NCBI GenBank assembly: GCA_945873015.1
Contig: CAMCBY010000116.1
Location: 1-9,713, forward strand
Origin: Klebsiella pneumoniae
GTDB lineage: Bacteria > Pseudomonadota > Gammaproteobacteria > Ga0077536
Direction: 5' to 3'
DNA length: 9,713 nucleotides
Position 1 is the stretch's first letter; the number at the start of each line of letters is the position of its first letter. A program made the translations under genes and the position numbers. The notes under the pieces are model-generated. The model ran no database searches. It was not told the origin of the DNA and saw only the letters and a program-made list of their open reading frames with translations. Below are positions 1 to 6,434 of the stretch, one piece after another.

Positions 1-711
1 GTCTTTGACCTGGCCACGGCGCAACATCTCGATGATGCGCATGTCCCACAGATAACCGGCCATGTTTTCCGGATGTTCCTTGGACATGTCTTCCGGTGGC
101 TCAGGCTCTTCGTGAAAGTGATAGTGGCAAAGGGTATTGGACGCGAGCAGCACCGCGCGTCGGCCGGTCGCTTCGATGGCGGTGCGCGTGGCGCGACCGA
201 GAATATCCATTTCTTCCAGCCCTTCCTCGGTGCTCAGGTAATAGGGCGAGTTGTTGGCCGAGATACCGACGACAGGGATGTCCCATTGTGGCCGCATCAT
301 GTGCAAGGTCGTGATGGTGCCGTAATCGACGCGGAATTGCGGGTTGCGCATCATCTTGGTGGTGAGCCCGAGACGCGCACCTTCCGCTGCGCAAGCTTCG
401 GCCAACTCAACATCGACATTGAGTCCGAAGTCATAGCGGAACAGATTCGGGAAGATCGGATCGACCGACTTGCCGGCCAGATGGGGCACGCCAAGAAAGT
501 GATGGCCTTGCTGCGTTATCCAGTGCGGAGAATGCACCAGCAACACATCGGGCTTTAATTCATCCAGGGTTTTGCGCGCGCGCTCATAAGCCCAGCGCAG
601 TTGCTCCCAGCCTCCCTGTGAACGCGGCTCGTTCTGCGGCGGATTCTCGCCATAGACGAGATGGGGGGGATGGGGCGCGAGATAGCCGGCAATGATTTCA
701 CCCTTGCTCAT
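1..711 (-). CDS. amnB: 2-aminophenol 1,6-dioxygenase beta (catalytic) subunit, 3' end beyond window
   Basis: Class III extradiol (LigB-superfamily) dioxygenase. The family opens the ring of 2-aminophenol with O2 and Fe(II), giving 2-aminomuconate 6-semialdehyde, in the cytoplasm as an alpha2beta2 enzyme. The visible 237 codons are open to base 1; the family is about 300 residues, so roughly a fifth is missing. Early residues read GEIIAGYLAPHPPHLVYGEN, very close to what I remember of AmnB. Expected iron ligands are His14 (LAPHPPH) and His63 (HSPHW). Tyr130 (FRVDYGT) and His196 (NTLCHYHFH) match the active-site Tyr and acid/base His of the family. The third ligand, a Glu near residue 252, lies off the window. 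The start at 711 sits inside the end of the deaminase gene (14-bp overlap), so the two should be co-transcribed. No strong ribosome site precedes it. The alpha subunit is not in the window and would be expected next, to the left. A related substrate such as a substituted aminophenol cannot be excluded. Confidence 0.88.
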   Translation of the reverse strand, partial: MSKGEIIAGYLAPHPPHLVYGENPPQNEPRSQGGWEQLRWAYERARKTLDELKPDVLLVHSPHWITQQGHHFLGVPHLAGKSVDPIFPNLFRYDFGLNVDVELAEACAAEGARLGLTTKMMRNPQFRVDYGTITTLHMMRPQWDIPVVGISANNSPYYLSTEEGLEEMDILGRATRTAIEATGRRAVLLASNTLCHYHFHEEPEPPEDMSKEHPENMAGYLWDMRIIEMLRRGQVKD

Positions 712-1150
712 GAGGTTCAGCTCCCGAAGTGTGCGGCTTGTAGGCCACGGCTTTGATTTCTATCAAAAGATGGGGATGGGGCAGTTGATGCACCGCGACG
801 GTGGTGCGTGCCGGGCCATCAAAATCGAAGTACTCGCCATAAACTTCGTTATAGCCGCCGAAGTCGTTCATGTTGACCAGGAAACTGGTGATATCCACCA
901 CATCGGCAAGACCGGCATTAAAGCGCGCGAGGATGGCGTCGATGTTGTCGAGCACCGCGCGCGTCTGCACGCGAATGTCGAGCGAGGTGGTGCCGAACTC
1001 ATCGGCACGTGCACCGGCAAAACTATTGTCGCGCTGACGCGAGCTGGTGCCCGAGACAAAAATGAAATCCCCCACTCGTTTTGCGTGAGGATACTTGCCG
1101 CGCGGCTTGGCTTTATCGGCGAGGACGATGCTGTCGGTACTCATCGGCAT
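698..1150 (-). CDS. amnD: 2-aminomuconate deaminase (RidA/YjgF family)
   Basis: Small 150-residue RidA-fold protein. Members of this subgroup (AmnD/NbaF) hydrolyse 2-aminomuconate to 4-oxalocrotonate plus ammonia, two steps after AmnB ring cleavage; other RidA proteins clear reactive enamines. The family signatures are visible: FIFVSGTSS near residues 30-37, VNMNDFGGYNEVYGEYF at 92-108, the conserved Arg115 in PARTTV and Glu131 in LLIEIKAVAYK. Length fits the roughly 140-residue deaminases, with about a dozen extra residues after the usual AVAYK end. That tail is where the gene overlaps the amnB start. A second ATG at 1144 (MSTDS) is an alternative start; neither has a strong Shine-Dalgarno sequence. 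Direct linkage to amnB favours the deaminase over the generic RidA role. Confidence 0.87.
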   Translation of the reverse strand: MPMSTDSIVLADKAKPRGKYPHAKRVGDFIFVSGTSSRQRDNSFAGARADEFGTTSLDIRVQTRAVLDNIDAILARFNAGLADVVDITSFLVNMNDFGGYNEVYGEYFDFDGPARTTVAVHQLPHPHLLIEIKAVAYKPHTSGAEPHEQG

Positions 1151-1170
1151 GGCTCTGTGGGGTGGCGCCT

Positions 1171-1198
1171 AAGATAACACTCGCCGGGGCTTGGGCAA
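1171..1198 (-). promoter_or_regulatory. possible sigma-70 promoter for amnD-amnB
   Basis: Read on the minus strand, TTGCCC (1198-1193) and TATCTT (1176-1171) are separated by 16 bp, each matching 4 of 6 consensus bases. The likely transcript start would lie only about 15 nt before the amnD ATG, giving a short leader. It sits in the 135-bp gap 1151-1285 between the monooxygenase stop and amnD, which holds no gene I can support. It would allow amnDB to be expressed apart from the upstream monooxygenase gene. Confidence 0.3.
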
Positions 1199-1285
1199 GA
1201 TGCCCCATAGCCACGAATGCGTTCCTCCGCAGCACGAGCCGACACAAACTACCGACCGCGTCATTGCCACACGGGGTGTGCCTGC

Positions 1286-2542
1286 TCAGCCCTGCATCTG
1301 GCGTTTGTCGAATTGCGCGGTCTGTTTATACTTGGCGAGGCTGGCCTCAATTTCGCTGGCACTGATCACCGCGCGCGCATCGCTGAAACCGTGCGGCGCA
1401 CGCGCTTCGCACAGATCCAGCACTTCATCGTGTGCGCGGGTCCGATTGGCGGTGACCACTGCAGCCGTCGCCGGGCGTCGAATCTCTTCATAAGCGAGCA
1501 GCGCCTCGCGCGGGTCGGCATGGCTCAAAAGTGCATCGACCAGTGCACGACAGTCGAGCACACCCTGCGAGGCGCCGTTGGAACCGATCGGCCACATCGG
1601 ATGGGCGGCGTCACCGAGCAGGGTCACGCGGCCGTGGGTCCAGCGCGGCAAGGGATCCCGGTCGACCATCGGAAAGGCATAGGCCTGGCCCGAGGCGCGC
1701 GCAAGCGCCGGCACATCCAGCCAGTCGAAGCAGAAATCCCGGAAGTAGTCGATGAACTCGGCGATGTCGGCGACGCGGTTCCAGTCTTCGCGCTCGGGCG
1801 GCGTGGCGCCATCCTCACCGAGTTTGACCTCGGCTATCCAGTTGAACAGCGAACGGCCCTGGCGTTTGGCCGCTGCCGAGATCTCATATCCCACCACTTT
1901 GCATTCGCCGGTGCCGGCCGAGAACATGGTGCTGCCGCCAAGTATTGGTGCCGGCAAATCGACCGTCATGCGCCACATCATGTTGCCTGCCCAGCGCGGC
2001 GGACCTTCGTCGGGATAGAAGCCGCGGCGCAAGGTCGAGTGAATGCCGTCGGCACCGATAAGCACATCGCATTCAACCGCATCGCGTCGCGCGCCGCTGC
2101 TGCGACTGATGAATTGGGCGCTGACGTTGTGGGGGTTTTCGCTGTATCCACACAGTTGGTGGTCGAGCACGATGGCATCGTCGCCGAGGCGCGCACGCAC
2201 CGCATCGGCCAGCACCCGATGAAAGCTGCCGCGATGAATGGACACCTGTGGCCATTGATAGCCGGCCTGACGGCCACGTGTCTCGCTCCAGATCTCCTGG
2301 CCGTGACGGTTGAACCACATGTAACGCTCGAGTTCGACGCCTTGCGCGAGCAGCGCATCGAGTACACCGAGGCGCTCGTATTCCTTGGCCGCGTGGGGCA
2401 ATACATTGATGCCAACGCCGAGTTCGCCAAGGTGGGCGACCGCTTCAAATACGCGCGGCTGGTAGCCCGCTTCGTGCAGGGCAAGGGCGAGGGTCAGTCC
2501 GGCAATACCACCGCCGGCAATCAGGATGTCAGGTTTATTCAT
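1286..2542 (-). CDS. PhzS-like FAD-dependent aromatic monooxygenase
   Basis: 418-residue group A flavoprotein monooxygenase. These bind FAD, are reduced by NAD(P)H and insert one oxygen atom into an aromatic ring. Visible in order: dinucleotide-binding GGGIAG at 10-15 with the ribose-binding Glu33, the NVLPHAAKEYERLG region at 46-59, the DG motif LIGADGIHS at 161-169, and the second FAD motif LLGDAAHPMWPIGSNGASQ at 308-326. The stretches YPQ/WPQ-SIHRG and PMVDRDPLP, and the overall length, resemble Pseudomonas PhzS (about 402 residues), which decarboxylates and hydroxylates 5-methylphenazine-1-carboxylate. Salicylate hydroxylases and related enzymes are more distant alternatives. The gene lies upstream of amnD-amnB on the same strand, so it probably makes their o-aminophenol-type substrate. 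That role is inference; the exact substrate cannot be read from the sequence. Confidence 0.85.
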   Translation of the reverse strand: MNKPDILIAGGGIAGLTLALALHEAGYQPRVFEAVAHLGELGVGINVLPHAAKEYERLGVLDALLAQGVELERYMWFNRHGQEIWSETRGRQAGYQWPQVSIHRGSFHRVLADAVRARLGDDAIVLDHQLCGYSENPHNVSAQFISRSSGARRDAVECDVLIGADGIHSTLRRGFYPDEGPPRWAGNMMWRMTVDLPAPILGGSTMFSAGTGECKVVGYEISAAAKRQGRSLFNWIAEVKLGEDGATPPEREDWNRVADIAEFIDYFRDFCFDWLDVPALARASGQAYAFPMVDRDPLPRWTHGRVTLLGDAAHPMWPIGSNGASQGVLDCRALVDALLSHADPREALLAYEEIRRPATAAVVTANRTRAHDEVLDLCEARAPHGFSDARAVISASEIEASLAKYKQTAQFDKRQMQG

Positions 2543-2611
2543 GATGTCTCGACCAAGCGTGGCAAAGCAGCGCGTTGTTTGTCCGCAGGCGCGGATGCCT
2601 AAAGGGGGGCG

Positions 2612-2642
2612 ATTGTATGCGAGTGCGCGCCAGCCCTGACAG
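2612..2642 (-). promoter_or_regulatory. possible promoter for the PhzS-like monooxygenase
   Basis: On the minus strand a good -10 hexamer, TACAAT (2617-2612), lies about 70 nt before the monooxygenase ATG. The nearest -35-like element is CTGTCA (2642-2637) at a long 19-bp spacing, so the match is weak. It lies in the 154-bp gap 2543-2696, which otherwise holds no gene I can support. If active, it would separate the monooxygenase and amn genes from the hydrolase/transporter pair. Confidence 0.27.
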
Positions 2643-2696
2643 TCGTGCTGGCAGCGCCTTTTGCGGCGGCCGGTGGGCCAAAGCGCCGCGCGAGTT

Positions 2697-4046
2697 TCAG
2701 CCGCGCGCTGCGAGCGCGGCGCGGATGCGGGCGAGTTCGCCGGGTCCGAGCGGGTAGTGCCAGATAAGGGCGATTGAGATCAGGAAGAACACATTCGGCA
2801 CCGCGCAAAACGACAGTTTTAGTGCCCACAAACTGTCCGGGTCGCGGGCGGCGTCCGGGTCAAAACCGAGTGCCTGCGCCAGCGCGAGGGCAATGACCGC
2901 TGCCAGTGCCACCGCCAGTTTCTCGCTCATGGCCCACAACGCCATAAACAGCGCGCCGCGCTGTGCACCGCTCGCAAGGTGATCTTCGTCGATCACATCG
3001 GCCGCCATCGAGGGTCCGAGGATGCTGATGGTCGGCGCCAACAGACCGGTCACGAAGTTGATGGCGGCGTAATAAAGATAGTCGCCCGGTCCGAGCAGCA
3101 GCACCAGCGAGAACAACGCCACCGAGGCCAGCGAACACACGGCCAGCATGCGATGTTTGCTGTAACGCGGTGCCAATCGCAGGATTACGGGAGTGCCGCA
3201 CAACTGGCCGAGCACATAACACAGGATGATCAAGGGCCACTGCTGAGCGTTGGCCTCTAGGTATTGAGTGACGAAGAACATGAACAACACGTTGACGGAG
3301 TTCCAGCCGATGGCCGCACTCACGTTCGACAACAACAGGCGCCGGAACGCGCGACTGGCGAACATCAGGCGCAGCCCCGGCAGCAGCGCGACGCGGGCAC
3401 GGTGCGTAAAGGCGGGTTGCGGCACGGCGTACAGCAACCACGGCAGTGTCAGCAGCAACAGTGCGGCGGTCAGCCACGCCAGTACGGTCAGCATCGGTTG
3501 CAGGCCGCCGGGCGTACTCGGCGCTGCGGCCGTCATCCCGGCAGCGGCGAGGCCGCTGAGCAGCAACGGCGCCAGGATCGCGAGCAGCGAACCAATAATG
3601 CCACCCCAGGTGCGAGCGCCGCTCAGTCGTGAACGTTCGTGATAGTCGTCGGATAATTCAGCACCCCAGGCGGCCAGCGGAATGCTGATCAAAGTCCAGC
3701 CGAGGTAGAGCGCACTTGCGGCGCAGAACAGATAAAGCGGCCCGGGTGTCGTCAGGGGCGCAAATACCGCGAGCGTCGCAAGCGCCATCACCGGCCCCCC
3801 CAGCGCCAACCACAGACCGCGTCGGCCATAGCGGGCCGGCGTGTGGTCAGAGGCGGCACCGATCAGCGGATCGATGAAGACATCGGCGAGTCGGGTCAGA
3901 CTCAGGATTGCGCCGATAGTGGCGAGGCTCATACCGGACACCGCCGCGTAGTAGGGCGTCAGATACAGCACCAGTGGCAGACCGCCAGTCGCGAGCGGCA
4001 CACTCACCAGACCGAAAGCCAACAAGGTGCGACGGGTGAGAGCCAT
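2697..4046 (-). CDS. MFS transporter of the GPH (MelB-like) cation-symporter family
   Basis: 449-residue integral inner-membrane protein with about twelve hydrophobic segments, the usual size for glycoside-pentoside-hexuronide:cation symporters. The diagnostic stretch is RLADVFIDPLIGAASDHTP (52-70) followed by RYGRRGLW (72-79). It holds Asp56 and Asp60, matching the two Asp residues of the MelB cation site, and the loop 2-3 Asp/Arg motif. The open frame continues up to 4199, but those extra 51 codons are Cys/Arg/Ser-rich, antisense-like and overlap the hydrolase gene. The ATG at 4046, which begins MALTRRTLLAFGLV and runs straight into the first membrane helix, is the sensible start. It lies 25 bp after the hydrolase stop, so both are probably in one transcript. 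The cargo is unknown: many GPH-like proteins carry sugars, but diverged members do not, and here a product of the secreted hydrolase is a reasonable guess. Confidence 0.82.
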   Translation of the reverse strand: MALTRRTLLAFGLVSVPLATGGLPLVLYLTPYYAAVSGMSLATIGAILSLTRLADVFIDPLIGAASDHTPARYGRRGLWLALGGPVMALATLAVFAPLTTPGPLYLFCAASALYLGWTLISIPLAAWGAELSDDYHERSRLSGARTWGGIIGSLLAILAPLLLSGLAAAGMTAAAPSTPGGLQPMLTVLAWLTAALLLLTLPWLLYAVPQPAFTHRARVALLPGLRLMFASRAFRRLLLSNVSAAIGWNSVNVLFMFFVTQYLEANAQQWPLIILCYVLGQLCGTPVILRLAPRYSKHRMLAVCSLASVALFSLVLLLGPGDYLYYAAINFVTGLLAPTISILGPSMAADVIDEDHLASGAQRGALFMALWAMSEKLAVALAAVIALALAQALGFDPDAARDPDSLWALKLSFCAVPNVFFLISIALIWHYPLGPGELARIRAALAARG

Positions 4047-4071
4047 GGCCTGAATAGCAGGGTTCCAATGC

Positions 4072-5157
4072 CTATGGTTTCGTGATCGGCGGAAACAACA
4101 CCGGCAGCGCTTCTTCGGCGGTGAAGATGCAGCGCGCGTTATGGCCGCAGTCGGGCACGATGCGGAGCTTATGTTTGGCGTGCAAACGTTGCTGCACAAA
4201 GGTCACAAAGGCTTCACCGCGGGCGCGTCGCGTCGCGCCCTGCAGCATGGCCGCGCATGAGGAATCGAAGCCGGCCACAGGCAGCACATCAATCTGACCG
4301 AGCAGGTAGTTCATCGGGCGATCGGTCAGTTGCCGCACCAGTTGCGCACTGTCCATGCCGCGGGTGTAGCCGGTATTGCGTTGCTCGAGACCAAACGGCC
4401 AGTGATTGAATTCCGGGCACTGGCGGGTATCGACGGTGCCGAAGCGGAAACGCGCATGGGGATGCTCGTCCGCCCAGGCGAGTTCGGCGGCGCTCGGATG
4501 GGCGTCGTCTATCGGCAGCGGCCTGTCGGTGTCAGGCCACGGATAGCTGGACGGATTGGCAATCACATAGGACACCTCGACGCCGAGCGTGTCGTGCAGT
4601 TTGTTGCTCATGCCATAACGCATCGTGAACTGCCCGCCGGCCGAATGGCCGGCGACTACGATCCGGCGCAGATTTGGAAACACACCGCTGCTGGCGGCCT
4701 TGCGCAGAATTTCGTCGACAAAGTCGAAGGACGTCAGCTGCGGATCGCTGACCGCACTCGCGCCGGCGCGCCAACTGTCACCGCTGCAACTGAAGTCTAT
4801 CTGCGGCGGCGTGATCGGGTCGCCGCAATCGGGCGCCGAGGACGCCATCAAAGGCGCCACGATGGCGGTGTCATCCAGCGCATGGGCCAGAAAGGCGGCG
4901 GCCAGGGTGGTGCTGTAATAGTTGTCGGCGTCGCGATTCTTGCCGTGCACCATGACCAGCAGACGGGTGATGTTTTCGTTGCGTTTGTCGAGTGAATGGG
5001 AGCGGTAGATGAGCGCCCGCGCCGGTCCGCCGCCCACGCTGACCCATTCAGTGCAGGCGCCCGGCGCGGCGGTGCACGGTGCGGCGGGTTGTGCGCTCGC
5101 CGGCCGCACATCGACGACCAGCAACATCCACACCAGGACTGCGAACAAGGCACGCAT
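4072..5157 (-). CDS. secreted alpha/beta-hydrolase (esterase-like), specific substrate unknown
   Basis: 361 residues with an N-terminal signal peptide: a charged start, a hydrophobic core LFAVLVWMLLVVDV at 4-17, and a likely cleavage site after ASA at 20-22. The mature protein would be periplasmic or secreted. The fold signs are VMVHGKNRD at 69-76 (oxyanion-hole region), the nucleophile elbow GHSAGG at 170-175 (Ser172), a likely catalytic acid Asp290 in LLGQIDVLP and His339 in CGHN. The mature part has eight cysteines (28, 35, 111, 124, 247, 301, 337, 343), an even number that suits periplasmic disulfides. It is the first gene of the minus-strand block, 25 bp before the transporter. The family includes esterases, depolymerases and peptidases, and I cannot choose between them. 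No clear ribosome site precedes the ATG. Confidence 0.75.
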   Translation of the reverse strand: MRALFAVLVWMLLVVDVRPASAQPAAPCTAAPGACTEWVSVGGGPARALIYRSHSLDKRNENITRLLVMVHGKNRDADNYYSTTLAAAFLAHALDDTAIVAPLMASSAPDCGDPITPPQIDFSCSGDSWRAGASAVSDPQLTSFDFVDEILRKAASSGVFPNLRRIVVAGHSAGGQFTMRYGMSNKLHDTLGVEVSYVIANPSSYPWPDTDRPLPIDDAHPSAAELAWADEHPHARFRFGTVDTRQCPEFNHWPFGLEQRNTGYTRGMDSAQLVRQLTDRPMNYLLGQIDVLPVAGFDSSCAAMLQGATRRARGEAFVTFVQQRLHAKHKLRIVPDCGHNARCIFTAEEALPVLFPPITKP

Positions 5158-5191
5158 GGCGGAAGCTTAGCAGGTCATTGCGCGCCTCAAT

Positions 5192-5231
5192 GAACCTGGT
5201 CGGCGCGACAGCGCGCGCCTTGCGCAGGTTC
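5192..5231. repeat. nested inverted repeat in the divergent promoter region
   Basis: Within the 171-bp gap 5158-5328 between divergently read genes, GAACCTG (5192-5198) and CAGGTTC (5225-5231) are perfect inverted arms. Between them is a second perfect pair, GGCGCG (5202-5207) and CGCGCC (5214-5219). They could fold as one stem with an internal loop, or the outer arms could be an operator. It lies 35-75 bp upstream of the hydrolase start and about 100 bp upstream of the Tim44 gene. No T-tract follows on either strand, so it is not a standard terminator. The rest of the gap shows no gene. Confidence 0.4.
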
Positions 5232-5260
5232 GAGGGTGGCAGCACCCGGGAACCTTTGCG

Positions 5261-5269
5261 TGTTATGGT
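5261..5269 (+). promoter_or_regulatory. possible extended -10 promoter for the Tim44-domain gene
   Basis: TG-T-TATGGT reads as an extended -10 element (TGn followed by a hexamer matching 4 of 6 consensus bases). I see no convincing -35 at 16-18 bp, which extended -10 promoters can do without. The start of transcription would be near 5276, giving a leader of about 50 nt before the ATG at 5329. Confidence 0.25.
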
Positions 5270-5328
5270 GGCCACAACCGCATCTGTTACCGGCTGCGGC
5301 CGCCATCCGTCCTTCAAGAGTAGTTACG

Positions 5329-6282
5329 ATGCACAAGCAACTCGGTGTTCTGTATTCCCTCCTGCTGGGTCTGTTCCTCAGTGTCGGTTCCATCTCCGAC
5401 GCGGAGGCCAAACGTTTCGGTGGCGGCGCTTCATTCGGCAGCCGCGCCTCGCACAATTCCGCTTATAAGCGCCAGGCCAATGTCGCTCCGGCGCCGTCCG
5501 CCAACCAGGCCCAGGCGATGGCCAAGAATCAATCGGTGCGTGACGGCTTGTCCCGTCGCGGTGGCCTGATGGGCATGTTGGGTGGCCTCGCGATTGGCGG
5601 CCTGCTTGGCTCGCTGCTGTTTGGCGGCGCGTTTGAGAACATCAAGTTCCTCGATATCCTGATGTTTGCCGGCATCGCCTATATGCTTTATCGCCTGCTG
5701 GCGGCGCGCAAACAGGCAACCACGCCAACGCCGGCCTATCAGCGCAGCGCCGACCCGGCGCCGTCACGTGCTACACAGGAATACACCCCGCCGCCGGTAG
5801 TGACGCCGACCCCCGCTGCCGCGCCTAGCGGTGACAACGGCGACTGGTTCCGCGGCGGCCTGAAGAACGATGCCGCGGCCACCCAGGACTTCAATCAGGC
5901 CAGCGTGCCGGCGGGTTTCGACCAGGCGGGTTTTCTGGTCGGCGCCAAGAATGCCTACCATGATCTGCAGAAGGCATGGGACGCGCGCGACCTCGTTGCG
6001 GTACGTCGTCTGACCACCGACGGCATGTATGTCGAAATCGAAGCGCGCATCAAGGAAATCGAAGCCGACAACCGCACTACGGTGCTCAAGCTCGAAGCGG
6101 AATTGCTCGAAGTGCGTGAAGTCGGCGAGCAACTCGAAGCAGTGGTGATGTTCGATGGCGTGCTGCGCGAGGCGGATGACGATCAAGCTCGCCAGGTGCG
6201 CGAAGTCTGGCATTTCACCAAGGCACGCGACGCCAAACAGCCGACCTGGTTCCTGGACGGTATCCAGCAGCTCGAAGACTGA
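5329..6282 (+). CDS. Tim44-like domain membrane protein
   Basis: 317 residues. An N-terminal signal or anchor segment (LGVLYSLLLGLFLSVGSI, 5-22) is followed by the KRFGGGASFGSRAS stretch (28-41) typical of bacterial Tim44-domain proteins. A Gly-rich hydrophobic segment (80-100), a membrane helix (about 106-124, FLDILMFAGIAYMLYRLL), a Pro/Thr/Ala-rich linker (131-166) and a C-terminal Tim44-like domain (about 195-315) complete it. That domain contains AYHDLQKAWDARD and ends WFLDGIQQLED. In mitochondria Tim44 binds the import motor; the job of the bacterial proteins is not settled. The start at 5329 has AAGAG upstream and opens directly into the signal segment. The open frame extends back to 5236, but that part has no signal-like character. 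Neither neighbour suggests a link with aromatic degradation, so this looks like a core gene between two catabolic blocks. Confidence 0.83.
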   Translation: MHKQLGVLYSLLLGLFLSVGSISDAEAKRFGGGASFGSRASHNSAYKRQANVAPAPSANQAQAMAKNQSVRDGLSRRGGLMGMLGGLAIGGLLGSLLFGGAFENIKFLDILMFAGIAYMLYRLLAARKQATTPTPAYQRSADPAPSRATQEYTPPPVVTPTPAAAPSGDNGDWFRGGLKNDAAATQDFNQASVPAGFDQAGFLVGAKNAYHDLQKAWDARDLVAVRRLTTDGMYVEIEARIKEIEADNRTTVLKLEAELLEVREVGEQLEAVVMFDGVLREADDDQARQVREVWHFTKARDAKQPTWFLDGIQQLED

Positions 6283-6287
6283 GCAAC

Positions 6288-6308
6288 CCGGGCGCGTCAA
6301 GCGCCCGG
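6288..6308 (+). terminator. GC hairpin after the Tim44-domain gene, possible terminator
   Basis: Perfect 8-bp arms CCGGGCGC and GCGCCCGG flank a GTCAA loop, starting six bases after the Tim44 stop codon. Position and strength suit a transcription stop, but there is no T-tract after it, so it is at best an imperfect intrinsic terminator or a 3'-end stabilising hairpin. Confidence 0.4.
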
Positions 6309-6340
6309 CCTTCAGGCGCGAATGGATTCGCACCTGAAGG
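6309..6340. repeat. long near-perfect inverted repeat (REP-like)
   Basis: CCTTCAGGCGCGAAT (6309-6323) and ATTCGCACCTGAAGG (6326-6340) are inverted copies with a single mismatch in 15 and only GG between them. As RNA this gives a 14-bp stem (one C-A mismatch) closed by a UGGA tetraloop. The GCGAAT..ATTCGC core resembles the palindromes of gammaproteobacterial REP elements. No T-tract follows. It directly abuts the preceding hairpin. Confidence 0.5.
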
Positions 6341-6368
6341 GAACGCGTTCCCGCTCGCTCGTGTTCCC
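6339..6368. repeat. 14-bp perfect palindrome plus repeated arm before pcaI
   Basis: GGGAACGCGTTCCC (6339-6352) is a perfect palindrome. Its right arm recurs as GTTCCC at 6363-6368, so GGGAAC (6339-6344) can pair with either copy. It shares its first two bases with the preceding inverted repeat. It lies about 70-95 bp upstream of the pcaI ATG, near the candidate promoter, so an operator role is possible; being part of a REP-like cluster is equally possible. Confidence 0.4.
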
Positions 6369-6373
6369 AAGCA

Positions 6374-6402
6374 TCCACATCCCCGCCACTTCTTGCCATA
6401 AT
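6374..6402 (+). promoter_or_regulatory. possible promoter of the pcaIJHG-pobA operon
   Basis: TCCACA (6374-6379; 4 of 6 consensus bases) and CATAAT (6397-6402; 5 of 6) are 17 bp apart, in the 152-bp spacer 6283-6434 just upstream of pcaI. Transcription would start near 6410 and leave a leader of about 25 nt. The weak -35 would suit an activator-dependent promoter. Confidence 0.35.
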
Positions 6403-6434
6403 CGCCGGCGCCCCTCAGCGACAGGTGTTCCGGC

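Noticed and set aside
1..711. LigB-type protocatechuate 4,5-dioxygenase instead of AmnB
   Set aside because: The N-terminal sequence and the adjacent 2-aminomuconate deaminase gene fit AmnB better; the window also has a separate intradiol route for protocatechuate.
1268..1280. Small hairpin (5-bp arms, 3-nt loop) just after the monooxygenase stop
   Set aside because: Too short, with a mismatch just outside the arms and no T-tract; not supportable as a terminator.
1217..2602. Long plus-strand open frame of 461 codons antisense to the monooxygenase
   Set aside because: It mirrors a gene with clear FAD motifs; its translation has no recognisable domain, and long antisense frames are common in GC-rich coding DNA.
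2700..2720. GC inverted repeat (7-bp arms, 7-nt loop) at the transporter stop
   Set aside because: It lies in the last codons of the gene in Ala/Arg-rich sequence, where such symmetry arises by chance, and no T-tract follows.
4047..4199. N-terminal extension of the transporter to 4199
   Set aside because: The extra 51 codons overlap the hydrolase gene, are Cys/Arg/Ser-rich and are not membrane-like; the start at 4046 leads directly into the first helix.
4330..4995. Plus-strand open frame of 221 codons antisense to the hydrolase
   Set aside because: No domain or ribosome site; the opposite strand carries a signal peptide and a complete catalytic triad.
5764..6399. Minus-strand open frame of 211 codons antisense to the Tim44-domain gene
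   Set aside because: No recognisable family, and it runs into the inverted-repeat spacer; the plus-strand gene explains the region.
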